A stretch of DNA of 64,000 bases from Allium sativum (lineage: Eukaryota; Streptophyta; Magnoliopsida; Asparagales; Amaryllidaceae). The stretch covers positions 772,080,552 to 772,144,551 of the forward strand of contig CM060918.1 in NCBI GenBank assembly GCA_030737875.1, given 5' to 3'. This document shows, piece after piece, positions 1 to 9,436 of this stretch. The position numbers and the translations under genes are program-made. The number at the start of each line of letters is the position of its first letter. The first letter of the stretch is position 1. The notes under the pieces were generated by a model that saw only the letters and a list, made by a program, of their open reading frames with translations, did not search any database and was not told where the DNA came from.

Positions 1-75
1 GAATTAGGAAAAAATATATTTATATCCTAAGTATAAAGATTTCAAATGACAACTTATGTCTTTTGGCTAATTCAA

Positions 76-858
76 ATGACCATTGGATTTAGCATAAAAT
101 AATTGAACATTTAAATTTCAAACTCCTTTCTAAAATTTCTAAGCTAGATTTAGTAAGATGACTTCCTAAAATGGATTTTAAAATAAGCATTGCATGTGAT
201 GTCTATCTACTGTGGAAACTAAGAAAAAGTTCATTTATGCTAAAAGATAAGATTTGTACTTTAAAACCTCTAGAGTTACTTTGTATGGATTTATTTATTC
301 TATCTTAAATTCAGTCAATAAATCATAGTAGATATGTTTTTGTAATTGTCGACGATTATTCTAGATACACCTGAACTCTATTTCTCAAACGTAAAAGTGA
401 TGCTTTTGACTTTTATAACATTTGCGAAAAGAATTCAAAATCTATTTTCTTTAAAAATCAAAACTATACGTAGTGATCATAGTGGAGAATTTGAAAATGG
501 AAATTTTGAGAATTTCCGTAATAAAAGAAAATACTCATATTTTCGCCTTTCCAAAAACTCCACAACAAAATGGAGCAGTTGAGCGTAAGAATAGAATAAT
601 TCAAGAGTATGCTAGAACTATGCTTTCCTATAGTAAATTACAAAAAAAAATAGGCTGAAGTAGTTGCTACAACTTGCTATATCTTGTACCTTGAACAAAA
701 TTTTAATCAGACCACTAACCAACGAAATACCATATGAACTTCTTCACAATAAGAAACCCAGAGTATTTTATATTAGAGTTTTCTATAGAAAATATTTTAT
801 TTTAAATACCAAAGAAAATTTTGATTGTAAATCAGATAAAGGAATTTTTAAATGATAT
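76..858 (+). pseudogene. copia pre-integrase and integrase remnant
   Basis: Integrase would insert the cDNA into the genome. The reading begins with a decayed pre-integrase zinc-finger region (DHW-HK-EHLNFKLLSK style, about 85-150) containing TAG and TGA stops. The catalytic core follows at about 337-700: VFVIVDDYSRYT, then RSDHSGEFENGNFENF, a frame change near 530, and FPKTPQQNGAVERKNRIIQ, which holds the expected catalytic glutamate. Order and motifs match copia integrase. At least one frameshift and several stops make it inactive. Confidence 0.8.
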
Positions 859-1140
859 TCAAATAGAAGTAAAGCCTACAAAGTTTCCAACTTACAAACT
901 AATACTATTGAAGAAACAATGCAGGTATTTTTTTGATGAAAATTATAGAGATATTGGTCGTATAAATGATGAAGAAAATTTAAAAATGAAAATAATGAAT
1001 CAAATGAGATAATTTGTGAAATCAATCATCATAATAAAAGAATCGTACTTCTAAAAAATCCTCCTGTAGGAAATATACTAGGGAATATCGAACCTATAGT
1101 TAAAACTAGAATTTAATTAAATAAAAAGAATAATGTAGCT

Positions 1141-1866
1141 TTTATATCAACTATTGAACCTAAAAATCCAAAGGAAGCATCATATGATGATTCATGGATA
1201 CTTGCTACGCAAGAAGAATTGAATTAGTTTACCAGAAATGATGTATGGGAACTTGTTCCTAGACCTGAGGATAAAATGATAGTAGGAACTAAATAAGTTT
1301 ATAAAAATAAAATGAATGAACTCGGTGAGGTCGTTAGAAATAAAGACTGATTAGTTGCACGAGGTTTTTGTAAAGAAAAAGGGATAGATTTTGATGAAAC
1401 CTTTGCACACGTAGCAAGATTAGAAGCTATAAGAATTCTACTTGCTTTCGCTAATTATAATAATTTCAAATTATTTCAAATGAATGTAAACAATGCATTT
1501 TTAGATGGTTTGGTTAAAGAAGATGTTTACATTGAATAACCCTCATTATTTGAAGAATTTTTTTCCAAACCATGTTTACAAACTAAAGAAAGCTCTATAT
1601 GGTATAAAACAAGCTCCTAGAGCCTGGTATGATAAACTAAGATCTTATTTATTTCAAAAAAAAAGAGGTAAAGTAGATAATACTTTTTTATGAAAAGAAA
1701 TAAAAATGATATTCGATTAGTATAAATCTATGTAGATGGTATTTTTTTGGATCAAAAAATAATGAAATGAATCAAGAATTTTCTGAGATTACGACAAAAG
1801 AATTTTAAATGAGTCATATAGGAGAACTCACTTTCTTTTTAGGATTACAAATAAAACAATTAGATA
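1141..1866 (+). pseudogene. copia reverse transcriptase remnant (5' part)
   Basis: Reads as copia RT with stops: NDVWELVPRPEDKMIVGTK, then [59 protein letters not shown], then the active-site box near 1729-1740 and a SHIGELTFFLGLQIK box just before element A. The active-site box reads YVDG rather than YVDD, so a catalytic aspartate is lost. Several TAA/TAG codons and shifts interrupt it. The rest of the domain continues at 13053 beyond the inserted element. Confidence 0.85.
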
Positions 1867-1871
1867 ATGGT
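1867..1871 (+). repeat. left target-site duplication of element A (ATGGT)
   Basis: ATGGT immediately precedes the TG of the 5' LTR and is repeated directly after the CA of the 3' LTR (13048-13052). A matching 5-bp duplication is the normal gypsy integration footprint. Confidence 0.95.
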
Positions 1872-1994
1872 TGTAACACCCCGTGAATTCTATAACATTA
1901 AGCTTCACAAATTAAAGTGTAATTAATTATAAATGAAAGAATTAGGGGAAATGGGTTATGCCATTGCGTTCATCTTGGAATTCTGCTTGAGATA

Positions 1995-2021
1995 GAGTCC
2001 GAGTTTGCGTGAATCGGACTC
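1995..2021 (+). promoter_or_regulatory. U3 inverted repeat GAGTCCGA...TCGGACTC
   Basis: Perfect 8-bp arms (1995-2002 and 2014-2021) around an 11-nt spacer. The same position in elements B and C also forms an inverted repeat, with different bases in the B 5' LTR. Role unknown. Confidence 0.6.
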
Positions 2022-2123
2022 CGTATGAAGGAGTTATGACCTTCGGAAGTTTCAGAATAAAATTTAAAATTCAAACAGCTTGGTTTCAAGTTCAAAATTC
2101 GAAAAATAAGCTCAAACTGGGCT

Positions 2124-2143
2124 GGGCGGGAAAATTCCCGCCC
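2124..2143 (+). promoter_or_regulatory. GC palindrome resembling two inverted E2F sites
   Basis: GGGCGGGAAAATTCCCGCCC has perfect 9-bp arms. TTCCCGCC resembles the E2F consensus. It lies directly before the GTCGAC array and about 260 bp upstream of the TATA box. Regulation by E2F is inference. Confidence 0.5.
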
Positions 2144-2148
2144 AGGGA

Positions 2149-2253
2149 CCAGGTCGACCATAGGGTCGACCATGGTGTCGACCTGGTCACCCCAGGTCGA
2201 CCATAGTGTCGACCTGGGTGTCGACCTGCCAGTCGACCTACCTGGTCGACCTA
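2149..2253 (+). repeat. GTCGAC palindrome array (8 sites)
   Basis: Eight GTCGAC palindromes in about 105 bp, set in CCAGGTCGACC / GTGTCGACCTGG contexts that pair with each other as inverted repeats. It sits in U3 between the GC palindrome and the TATA box. The 3' LTR copy has lost the last site. Confidence 0.9.
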
Positions 2254-2398
2254 GCTGGCTGGGTCTGGCTCTGGCTCGAATTTCTGTGGCTCGGTGTGTC
2301 ATTAGGGCTGACATGTCACCTCTTGATTGGCTCTTTGGACTTTGTATGGTCTAGATTCCTCCTGTCTTCATATGATGGCTCAAAACAATCTAAAAATC

Positions 2399-2406
2399 TA
2401 TATATA
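2399..2406 (+). promoter_or_regulatory. TATA box of the A 5' LTR
   Basis: TATATATA in an otherwise mixed-composition stretch, 233 bp before the splice-donor-like site. Start of transcription is inferred at about 2430. Confidence 0.65.
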
Positions 2407-3591
2407 CACCCTAAGTCTCAACTAAAATTCACATAAAAAAATAAGATTGGAGTCGTCATGCTGCTAGGAAGGAATTGAGCGTAGCCATCAAGAGAGAGGA
2501 GCTTAGAGACGAATCAAATTAAGAAGAAGACTAAAGCTTAATCAAATTATTCAACGCAACGTTAATCTACCCAAAGGAACGCATCTCAATTTCAGAACTC
2601 AGAATCCAGAATTCAAGATTCTGCATTCGTTGTAAGTATATTAACCTTTCATAATATGAATAAAACTGTGACGTGATTCGATGTAAATGACAATAGAATT
2701 GTATTATTGTATAATAATGATATAAATTCTATGTATTGTAATGATTCTGTCATGACTTGTGTATTGATATTTGTGGCCTAAATTGATTAATAAAGCCTAT
2801 TGGACAATGGTATATGAAAATAATGGCACTTGCAAGTTTGTGGCAAAAACTAGAATTTGATCCCTTTATGTTTATGTCTATGGCATGGACTATATACATT
2901 CCCTAAGTCTAAGTTAAAGCTTATGTAAACATGTTCTAGATTTGAGACCTTTTATGCCTATATGACCCAAAACCTATGAACACATTCTTATGTTTATTTG
3001 CAAGTATAGTTGAATCTATGTTAAGTACCGTTTGGGTTACATAAACTATGCAAGTTCATGTTGAAATAGGCTATATGATTAGATGTTAAAATTGGACATT
3101 TTGGTGAATATACAACATGTTAGTTTTGTTGTTGACATTATGCCAAGTTAAACATGTTTAAACCCAAGTTTGTATAAGCCTAAACAATGCCATTTTATAT
3201 GACACCTATTTAGTTATACTCTGATTTGAATGCAAGTTCATATGACCCATAATTTATGTTAGTTGAATCGCTAAATTGCAAGTTCATGCGCCACACACCT
3301 TTATGCATTGTAAAATATTACATGTTCTTGATTTCCTCTTTTCTCACGTTTATAAAGTTGGGCTGAGTTGTGTCGAGCCCAACATTTGTTATAATGTTGC
3401 GAACGTACAAACAGTGGTAATAACGTTGGGTGTAAAACATGAAAAATATATGTTGGCATGTTTGGCACATGCCAACGACAATGACATTTAAGCGGTATGA
3501 ATTGTTATACCCAAGAATAAAGGACATGACATTTACATATAAAATTGAGAAGTGATAAAATATGTAAATTTAGAAAACACGGTATGCTTAA

Positions 3592-3791
3592 CCCGAGGTT
3601 GGATTGAGTTGTGACGTAAACCTGCCCGGACCCGCCCGGTTGTCCAGTAGTCACAACAATACCTATCCAATGTGGGTGGTTAAGCATTGAGCCCAATAAG
3701 GACCCGAGGTTAGACTGAGCTACGGTGTAAACCTGCCCGGAACCGACCGGCACATCCAGTAACCGTAGCAATATATGTCTAATGTGAGTGG
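3592..3791 (+). other. twin hairpin modules with covarying stems (A 5' LTR)
   Basis: Two tandem units of about 90 nt, each beginning CCCGAGGTT and ending with an AATGTG-GTGGT block. Unit 1 pairs TTGGAT (3599-3604) with ATCCAA (3665-3670) and GTTGTGAC (3608-3615) with GTCACAAC (3650-3657). Unit 2 pairs TTAGAC (3710-3715) with GTCTAA (3777-3782) and GCTACGGT (3719-3726) with ACCGTAGC (3762-3769). The loop holds repeated CCGG. Structure is kept while stem sequence changes. Confidence 0.7.
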
Positions 3792-3985
3792 TCGGTGCTT
3801 TAAGAGGCTAAGGACAGATGGTAGGGTTAAGTCAACTAAAAACACTTAACCAAATTCAACATGTTAACAAGAATTGATGGGTGAGGTTAGGTAAATACAG
3901 ACACTTAACCACTTAACATGTTTGACAAGAAAACCCTAGTAACGAGGGACCCGTTTCAGCAGTAACCCAAGTTAGGTATCATGGT

Positions 3986-4199
3986 ACCCTGAAACTAAGC
4001 AGGGTGGGGCACGATTACTGGGCTGATTGTAAGCGGTCAAAACGACGGCGGTGGGTGCACAGTGTAGGTTCTAACGGGGTGCGGGCGTGCACACACTCCG
4101 GAGCAGACAAACAAGGCACTGGGGCAACGGTAGTATAACCTATGTATTCCAGAATTGTGTCGGGGCCGCCACCATGGGTCTTGATACACCCCATGGTGG
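3986..4199 (+). other. further conserved hairpins in the predicted leader intron
   Basis: ACCCTG (3986-3991) pairs with CAGGGT (4000-4005). CCACCATGGG (4169-4178) pairs perfectly with CCCATGGTGG (4190-4199). Element B has GACCC/GGGTC at the first position, and a weaker pair around the conserved GATACACCC at the second. Confidence 0.55.
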
Positions 4200-4765
4200 G
4201 ACCAACATAGGTATCTACAATTCTTGGGGGCCGTATGACACATATATTTATGCGAGTAGGATCCGATCTTTAGAAAATGGGGATCACTTCACCCTCACCA
4301 TGGGGGTGCCAGTTAGAATAAGCTCAAGTAGGCGCAGAGATATAGTGTGGGTGCGATAGTACATTCGATTCTAAACTACACTTCCTTAGCTTGTGATACT
4401 TTCCTGTTTTCAGTTTATATCTATCATGCCCTTTTTCTTATTCACATACTGAAGAGTCACTAGATTTTCTCAGGATTTATGTCTGACTCTATTTTCTTTT
4501 CGTCTTCTTTTCTTTCGTCCCCCTCCCCCAGGTCCACAGGGAGGAAATAACCCAGCTTAGTCAGACTCTTTGCAAGCTTCAAGACCGTAGATGTATGGTT
4601 TGGATCTCTTTTTCTCGGACTATGGCTTTGGATATCACTATGAGGACTTTTGTTACTTTATTTATGTTTTATGCTTCTTTAATAATCAAGACAGTAATGA
4701 GGTTGTAATGTTGGAAGTATTTTGAGACAATTATGGAAATGCTTTGTTTGAACACGTATTGATGA

Positions 4766-4771
4766 AATAAA
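4766..4771 (+). terminator. polyadenylation signal copy, A 5' LTR
   Basis: AATAAA about 235 bp after the acceptor-like site and 140 bp before the LTR end. Conserved in the 3' LTR (12905-12910), where it would act. Confidence 0.5.
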
Positions 4772-4908
4772 AGCCTGGTTGTTTTTCGATGTTTAAAATA
4801 TGTGTATTTATATTTGTCTTGTGTTTATCTGTGACTTTTACTTATAAACCTCCACCAAAGTTAAGGCATTCCCTTTGTGAGTGACCTTAACGGAGGTGGG
4901 GTGTCACT

Positions 4909-4920
4909 TGGTATCAGAGC
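4909..4920 (+). other. primer binding site of element A
   Basis: TGGTATCAGAGC two bases after the LTR end. It matches the initiator tRNA-Met primer site usual in plant gypsy elements. Confidence 0.93.
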
Positions 4921-5091
4921 ATAGGTTTACTAGATAAGATAAAAGTTTTTGAAATTGTTTTCAAAAGAGAGTTTAAAGAAGCATTTTTAAAGAGAGAAAA
5001 ATGTTATATTTTTAAAAAGGCATAATCCCCCAAATCCATGTGCACTATCTCTCTCTATCCTTCATTTTGAATCTTTCCTTTCTGTTTCAGC

Positions 5092-6000
5092 ATGTCTGGA
5101 GACCTTAACCTTCCAGAAGGAGTGCCGATACCCGGCTGGTTTAGGAGGTACTTAGAAGCAAGGGCTAATGGCGCGGGCCCAGCAGACATTCCTCCTCCAG
5201 TGGCCGCGGTTCCTCCTCCTCCTCCTCGTGGAAATGCCTTCGCAAAAACATGTAGAGACTTCAAGGCTATGGGTGGAAAGGACTTTTATGGGATAGAGTC
5301 CTTTGTAGGAGCAAGAAACTGGCTAAAGGAGACCGAGGATCTGTTTGTCATCTTCGGAGTTGATGACGGGCAAAAGATACAGGTAGTAGTGTGGTTGCTT
5401 AAAGATGAAGCTTCCTATTGGTGGGAGATTACCAATGCTCAGAGGGCAGTGGAAACATGGGAAGATTTTAGGACAAGATTTGAGATGAAATTCCTCTCCC
5501 AAGCTGAAAGAAGCCTGCAAATGGAGAAGTTCCTAACTCTTTAACAGGGGAGCATGACGATCAGGGAATACGTCAATCAGTTTAATCAACTAGCCAGATT
5601 TGGGCTGGACTTAGTAAACACCCAACACAAGAAGGCGCTTCGCTTCGTCAAAGGTTTGAATGAGCCTCTACACAGCCTTGCTATGACCCATGTATCCACG
5701 GGAGAGACTTATGAAAGCTTGGTGGACATGGCGTTGCTACACGAGGAAGACAACGGCAAGAAAGAGACTAAGGTGGAAGAAAAGAAAGAGGGTCTATAGG
5801 CTAAGAAAACAGACTTCAAGAAAGGCGGAAAGAACAACAAATCCCATGAAAAGAGAAAGTGCAATTTCTGTGGCATTGTGGGACATATAGCAAAGGACTG
5901 CAGGAAGAAGAAGGCAAAAATGAATGGTGGTTGCTTCAGTTGTGGAGAGACTGGGCACTTGGCTAAGGACTTCCCAAAGAAGCGGGGGCAGGGGCAGAGG
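5092..6000 (+). pseudogene. gag: gag of element A (broken)
   Basis: Gag packages the element RNA. The start ATG at 5092 (MSGDLNLPEGVPIPGWF) is conserved at the start of gag in B and C. A proline-rich linker (about residues 40-52) is followed by a retrotransposon Gag core (residues about 55-235) with WWEITNAQR and NQFNQLARFG blocks and a basic tail. First zinc knuckle CNFCGIVGHIAKDC is canonical. The second, CFSCGETGHLAKDF, has lost its last cysteine. In-frame stops at 5542-5544 and 5797-5799 break it, and the frame otherwise runs straight into protease and RT. Confidence 0.93.
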
Positions 6001-7302
6001 ACTGGATCCACCTCTGGAGGTCAAGTTCATGCACTGGTGGCACCTCCACAGGAACGAGGTAGTAATATTTCTGTAGAAAGTGTAGTCTATCTTTATGATC
6101 ATCCAGTTCGTACACTTTTTGACTCTGGCACATCACACTCCTTTATTTCATCTGCCTTAGTAGAATCTCTGCATCTAGACACTAGTATGGTAGAGGATCC
6201 GGTAGTAGTTTCAAATCCAGTTGGGGGCTTCACTTACTTGTCAATGGTTTGTTTGGGTTTGAAAATCTCTATTCTCAGCGTTGAGTTTAGTTGTAATGCC
6301 TTTGTTTTGGGCTTCTCAGGATATGGTTTGATCTTAGGCATGGACTGGTTATCCAGTAATGGTGCCATTCTTGATTGTGAGAAAAGAGTAGTTAGACTAT
6401 TGACTCGGCTTGGTAACACTCTAGAAATTTCTTATAATCCCTTGAATGCTGTTATGCTTAGTTATCTAGAGTCGCTTGATGCTTCTGATGAGAATTTGCA
6501 GTCAGTTAGAGTAGTCCGGGAATATCCGGATGTCTTTGAGGAGGTGAAGGGCTTACCTCCGAGGCGGGGAATAGACTTCCGCATATATATTGTGGATAAT
6601 GCAAAGCCTGTAGCTTTACCTGTCAGACACATGGCTCCAAAGGAGAGAAAGGAGCTCAGTAAGCAGGTTAAAGAACTTCTCGAAAAGGGGTTCATTAGAC
6701 GGAGCATTTCGGAATGGGGTTCTCCAGTGGTGTTCGCAACCAAAGCGGGCGGTTCGCTTCGCCTTTGCGTCGACTATAGGAAGTTAAACAAACTGACCAA
6801 GAAAAATAGGCACCCTCTTCCCCGAATCGACAATTTGTTTGATCAGCTTATAGGTGCATCGGTCTTCTCCCAACTTGATATGGCAACTGGGTTCCATCAG
6901 CTAAGAGTAGCTGAAGATAACATCGATAAAACGACACTCAGAACCCCAGACGGTTTCTTCGAGTGGCTTGTCATGCCTTTCGGCTTGACAAACGCACCTG
7001 CTTATTTCGTAGACCTAATGAGCAGGGTATTCAGAGAATTCCTCAATAAATTCGTGGTGATCTTCGTAGATGATATCTTGATCTTCTCAAAGAATGAGGA
7101 AGAACATGCTCAGCATCTGAAAGAAATCATGGAAACTCTTCGAGTTCATCAGCTAAAAGCCAAATTATCCAAGTGCCACTACTGGAGAGAAGAAGCAAGA
7201 TTTCTTGGACATATAGTGTCCAAAGAAGGGTTGGCGGTGGACCCCGCGAAAGTGGTGGCAGTGCAAGATTGGAAGACACCAAGAAATGCAACCGAAGTCT
7301 GA
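6001..7302 (+). pseudogene. pol: protease and reverse transcriptase of element A
   Basis: This segment continues in the gag frame. The aspartic protease active site reads DSGTSHSF at 6121, where DSGAS is usual. The RT follows in full: [68 protein letters not shown] and the FVDD active site at 7063-7074, then [20 protein letters not shown] at 7300-7302 stands where element C has CGA (arginine), a single C-to-T change. RT motifs look intact up to that stop. Confidence 0.93.
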
Positions 7303-7860
7303 AGCTTTCTTGGGCTAGCAGGTTTTTACCGAAAGTTCATTAGGGATTTCGCGAAAATCTCAGCTCCACTCACAAGGCTAACAAAGAAAAATCTAGCATT
7401 TGCTTGGGATTTGGACTGTGACATTGCCTTCCAACGCCTAAAAAGGGCTCTTACAATAGCTCCAGTTCTAACTCTGCCTGACGGAAGCAAAATGTTCATA
7501 GTATACACAGATGCATGTGGAACGGGACTAGGCGTTGTTCTAATGCAAGAAAGAAAGGTAGTAGCGTATGGTGGAAGACAATTGAAAGTTCATGAAAAGA
7601 ACTACCCAACCCACGATCTTGAGTTGGCCGCCATCATCTTTGCACTTAAGTCTTGGCGCCGTTATCTCCTAGGTGAGAAGTTTGAATTATACACTGACCA
7701 TAAATCATTGAAATATCTCTTCTCACAGAAGGATCTTAACTTGAGGCAGCAAAGGTGGATGGAGTTTCTTGCCTCGTATGATTTTGAAATTTCCTATACT
7801 CCCGGCAAAGGCAACCTAGTAGAAGACGCATTGAGCCGAAAGAAACTGACCCTAAGCCTG
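7303..7860 (+). pseudogene. pol: RNase H of element A
   Basis: Still in the gag-pol frame after the 7300 stop. It begins with the RT connection ([20 protein letters not shown]). RNase H motifs follow in order: [53 protein letters not shown], and a closing [16 protein letters not shown]. It would remove the RNA strand during cDNA synthesis. No internal stop within the domain, but it cannot be reached by normal translation. Confidence 0.92.
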
Positions 7861-9160
7861 CTCTTTGTAGAAAGGCAAAGCTTGGAGTATATAGCCAGTT
7901 TTAACTTTAGGCCCTCCTCTGATTTTGTACCGGGTTTGTTAGCATCTCTCGAAGTACGCCCTTCTCTCGTGGACTCAATAGGGGCTGCACAACGTGAAGA
8001 CCCTCAGCTTGTTGATGTGATTGATAAACTTATTAGGGGTGAGACTTCTAATCACGTCAATAGATACACCATCGATGATAAGGGATGGCTGAGGCGAGAT
8101 GGAAGATTATGCGTCCACAAGCAAGGGAGTTGACAAAGAAGGTCCTCGAGGAAGCGTATCATTCCAAGATGACTATACACCCTGGCGGTGATAAAATGTA
8201 CAAGGATATAAAAAGAATTTTCTTTTGGTGCGGCATGAAGAAGGACGTGGCAGATTTCGTTTCTAAGTGCATGACCTGCCAACAGGTCAAGGCGGAACAG
8301 AAGAAGCCTGGAGGAGTACTTCATCCTTTAGAGGTCCCATAGTGGAAGTGGGATAGCATTTCAATGGACTTCATTGATGGACTGCCTAGGTCAAGAAGTG
8401 GCAATACTAGCATTTGGGTAATAGTGGATAGGCTTACTAAAAGCACCCACTTTATACCCGTTAAAAGTAGAAGGACTGCCTTATCTCTAGATCTCTTTAT
8501 CTCAAGGAAATAGTTCGACTCCATGGGATACCCTCCAGCATTGTTAGTGACCGATACCCTATCTTCACAAGCGAGTTTTGGCGGAGTCTGCAAGAAGCTG
8601 TAGGCACACAGTTATGTTTGAGCATGGCCTATCACCCCCAAACCGATGGCCAGACGGAAAGGGTGAATAGAGTTTTAGAGGATCTTTTGAGACTTTGCGT
8701 TCTTGACTTTGGAGGGACTTGGGAGGATCATCTTCCTTTGGTAGAATTCTCCTACAACAACAGCTACCAAGCCACCATCGGTTTGGCGCCCTTCGAAGCT
8801 CTATATGGAAGACCGTGCAGATCACCAACTTGTTGGTGGGAGTCTACAGATAAACTTATACTTGGGCCGGACATGATTCGAGAGACTTCAGAGAAAGTGG
8901 ACTTGATACGGAGAAGGATGAAGACAGCCCAATACAGACAAAAATCCTACGCCGACAAAAGAAGGACCGACCTTGAGTTTGAGGTTGGGGACAGGGTTTT
9001 CCTTAAGATATCTCCTTTAAGGAACGTCGTTCGCTTTGGATCCATAGGAAAATTAGCACCAAGATTTGTAGGGCCGTTTCCTATCATCGAGAAGGTTGGG
9101 AAGATGGCCTATGGATTAGAGCTACCCGAGAGACTGGCCGGAGTTCACAACGTCTTTCAT
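7861..9160 (+). pseudogene. pol: integrase of element A (frameshifted)
   Basis: The HHCC zinc-binding region runs from EEAYHSKMTIHPGGDKM to CMTCQQVKA (about 8150-8290). The catalytic core has its first Asp in [10 protein letters not shown], its second in [14 protein letters not shown] and its Glu in [13 protein letters not shown] 1-bp loss relative to element C near 8115 ends the long frame at 8133. A TAG at 8341 stands where C has CAG, and a second shift falls near 8490. The last frame (8618 on) carries the GPY/F-type segment ([18 protein letters not shown]). Confidence 0.9.
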
Positions 9161-9436
9161 GTTTCTCACCTCCGGAAGTGTTTGCATGAGTCTGAGGAAG
9201 TGGCGGAACCTAGCATTCTAGAAGAAGCCGAAGTGGAACTTGAAGCAACTGTGAGGAAAGTTCCAACCCGCATCTTAGGAACTGAAGTGAAAAAGCTACG
9301 CAACAGCGAAGTCAAACTCGTTAAAGTTCAGTGGAGCGACGCCGAGGAAGACACGACTTGGGAAACTGAGGACAGAATACGCGCTGCCCACCCTTTTCTT
9401 TTTGAGGGTACATCTTTGATCTCTCGTTTTCCTTAG
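9161..9436 (+). pseudogene. C-terminal chromodomain of element A integrase
   Basis: After [14 protein letters not shown] the frame ends in a chromodomain-like segment ([42 protein letters not shown], about 9258-9397). Aromatic and acidic positions match group chromodomains of Tekay/Del elements, which steer integration to heterochromatin. Element C keeps the same segment. Confidence 0.85.

Larger units (their letters stand above)
2632..4531 (+). other. predicted leader intron in the A 5' LTR
   Basis: The donor context is TT|GTAAGTATA. The acceptor is a long pyrimidine tract ending CCCCCAG|GTCCACAGGGAGG, with a CTGAC branch-like motif at 4483-4487, 45 nt upstream. The unspliced leader is about 2.6 kb and full of upstream ATGs. 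The same donor and acceptor positions recur in every A, B and C LTR. Splicing itself is not shown. Confidence 0.55.
1872..4906 (+). repeat. 5' LTR of element A
   Basis: Begins TGTAACACCCCG and ends GGGTGTCA. It is matched almost end to end by 10010-13047. Contents in order: U3 inverted repeat, GC palindrome, GTCGAC array, TATA box at 2399, splice-donor-like site at 2632, twin hairpin modules at 3592-3791, splice-acceptor-like site at 4531, and AATAAA at 4766. If TATA and AATAAA mark the start and end of transcription, R is about 2.35 kb and makes up most of the LTR. Confidence 0.95.

Noticed and set aside
2149..2253. GTCGAC array as a CRISPR-like repeat
   Set aside because: Units are short, palindromic and without unique spacers, in a plant retrotransposon LTR.
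2009..2436. Several overlapping frames over the GTCGAC array (both strands)
   Set aside because: They are by-products of a stop-poor palindromic repeat; products are repeats of VDL/STW type with no family.
4087..4359. Open frame in the A LTR with a good start context
   Set aside because: It lies in the predicted intron. Its length and sequence after MGLDTPHGG differ in the A 3' LTR and in C, and it is absent in B; the hairpin is conserved, not the protein.
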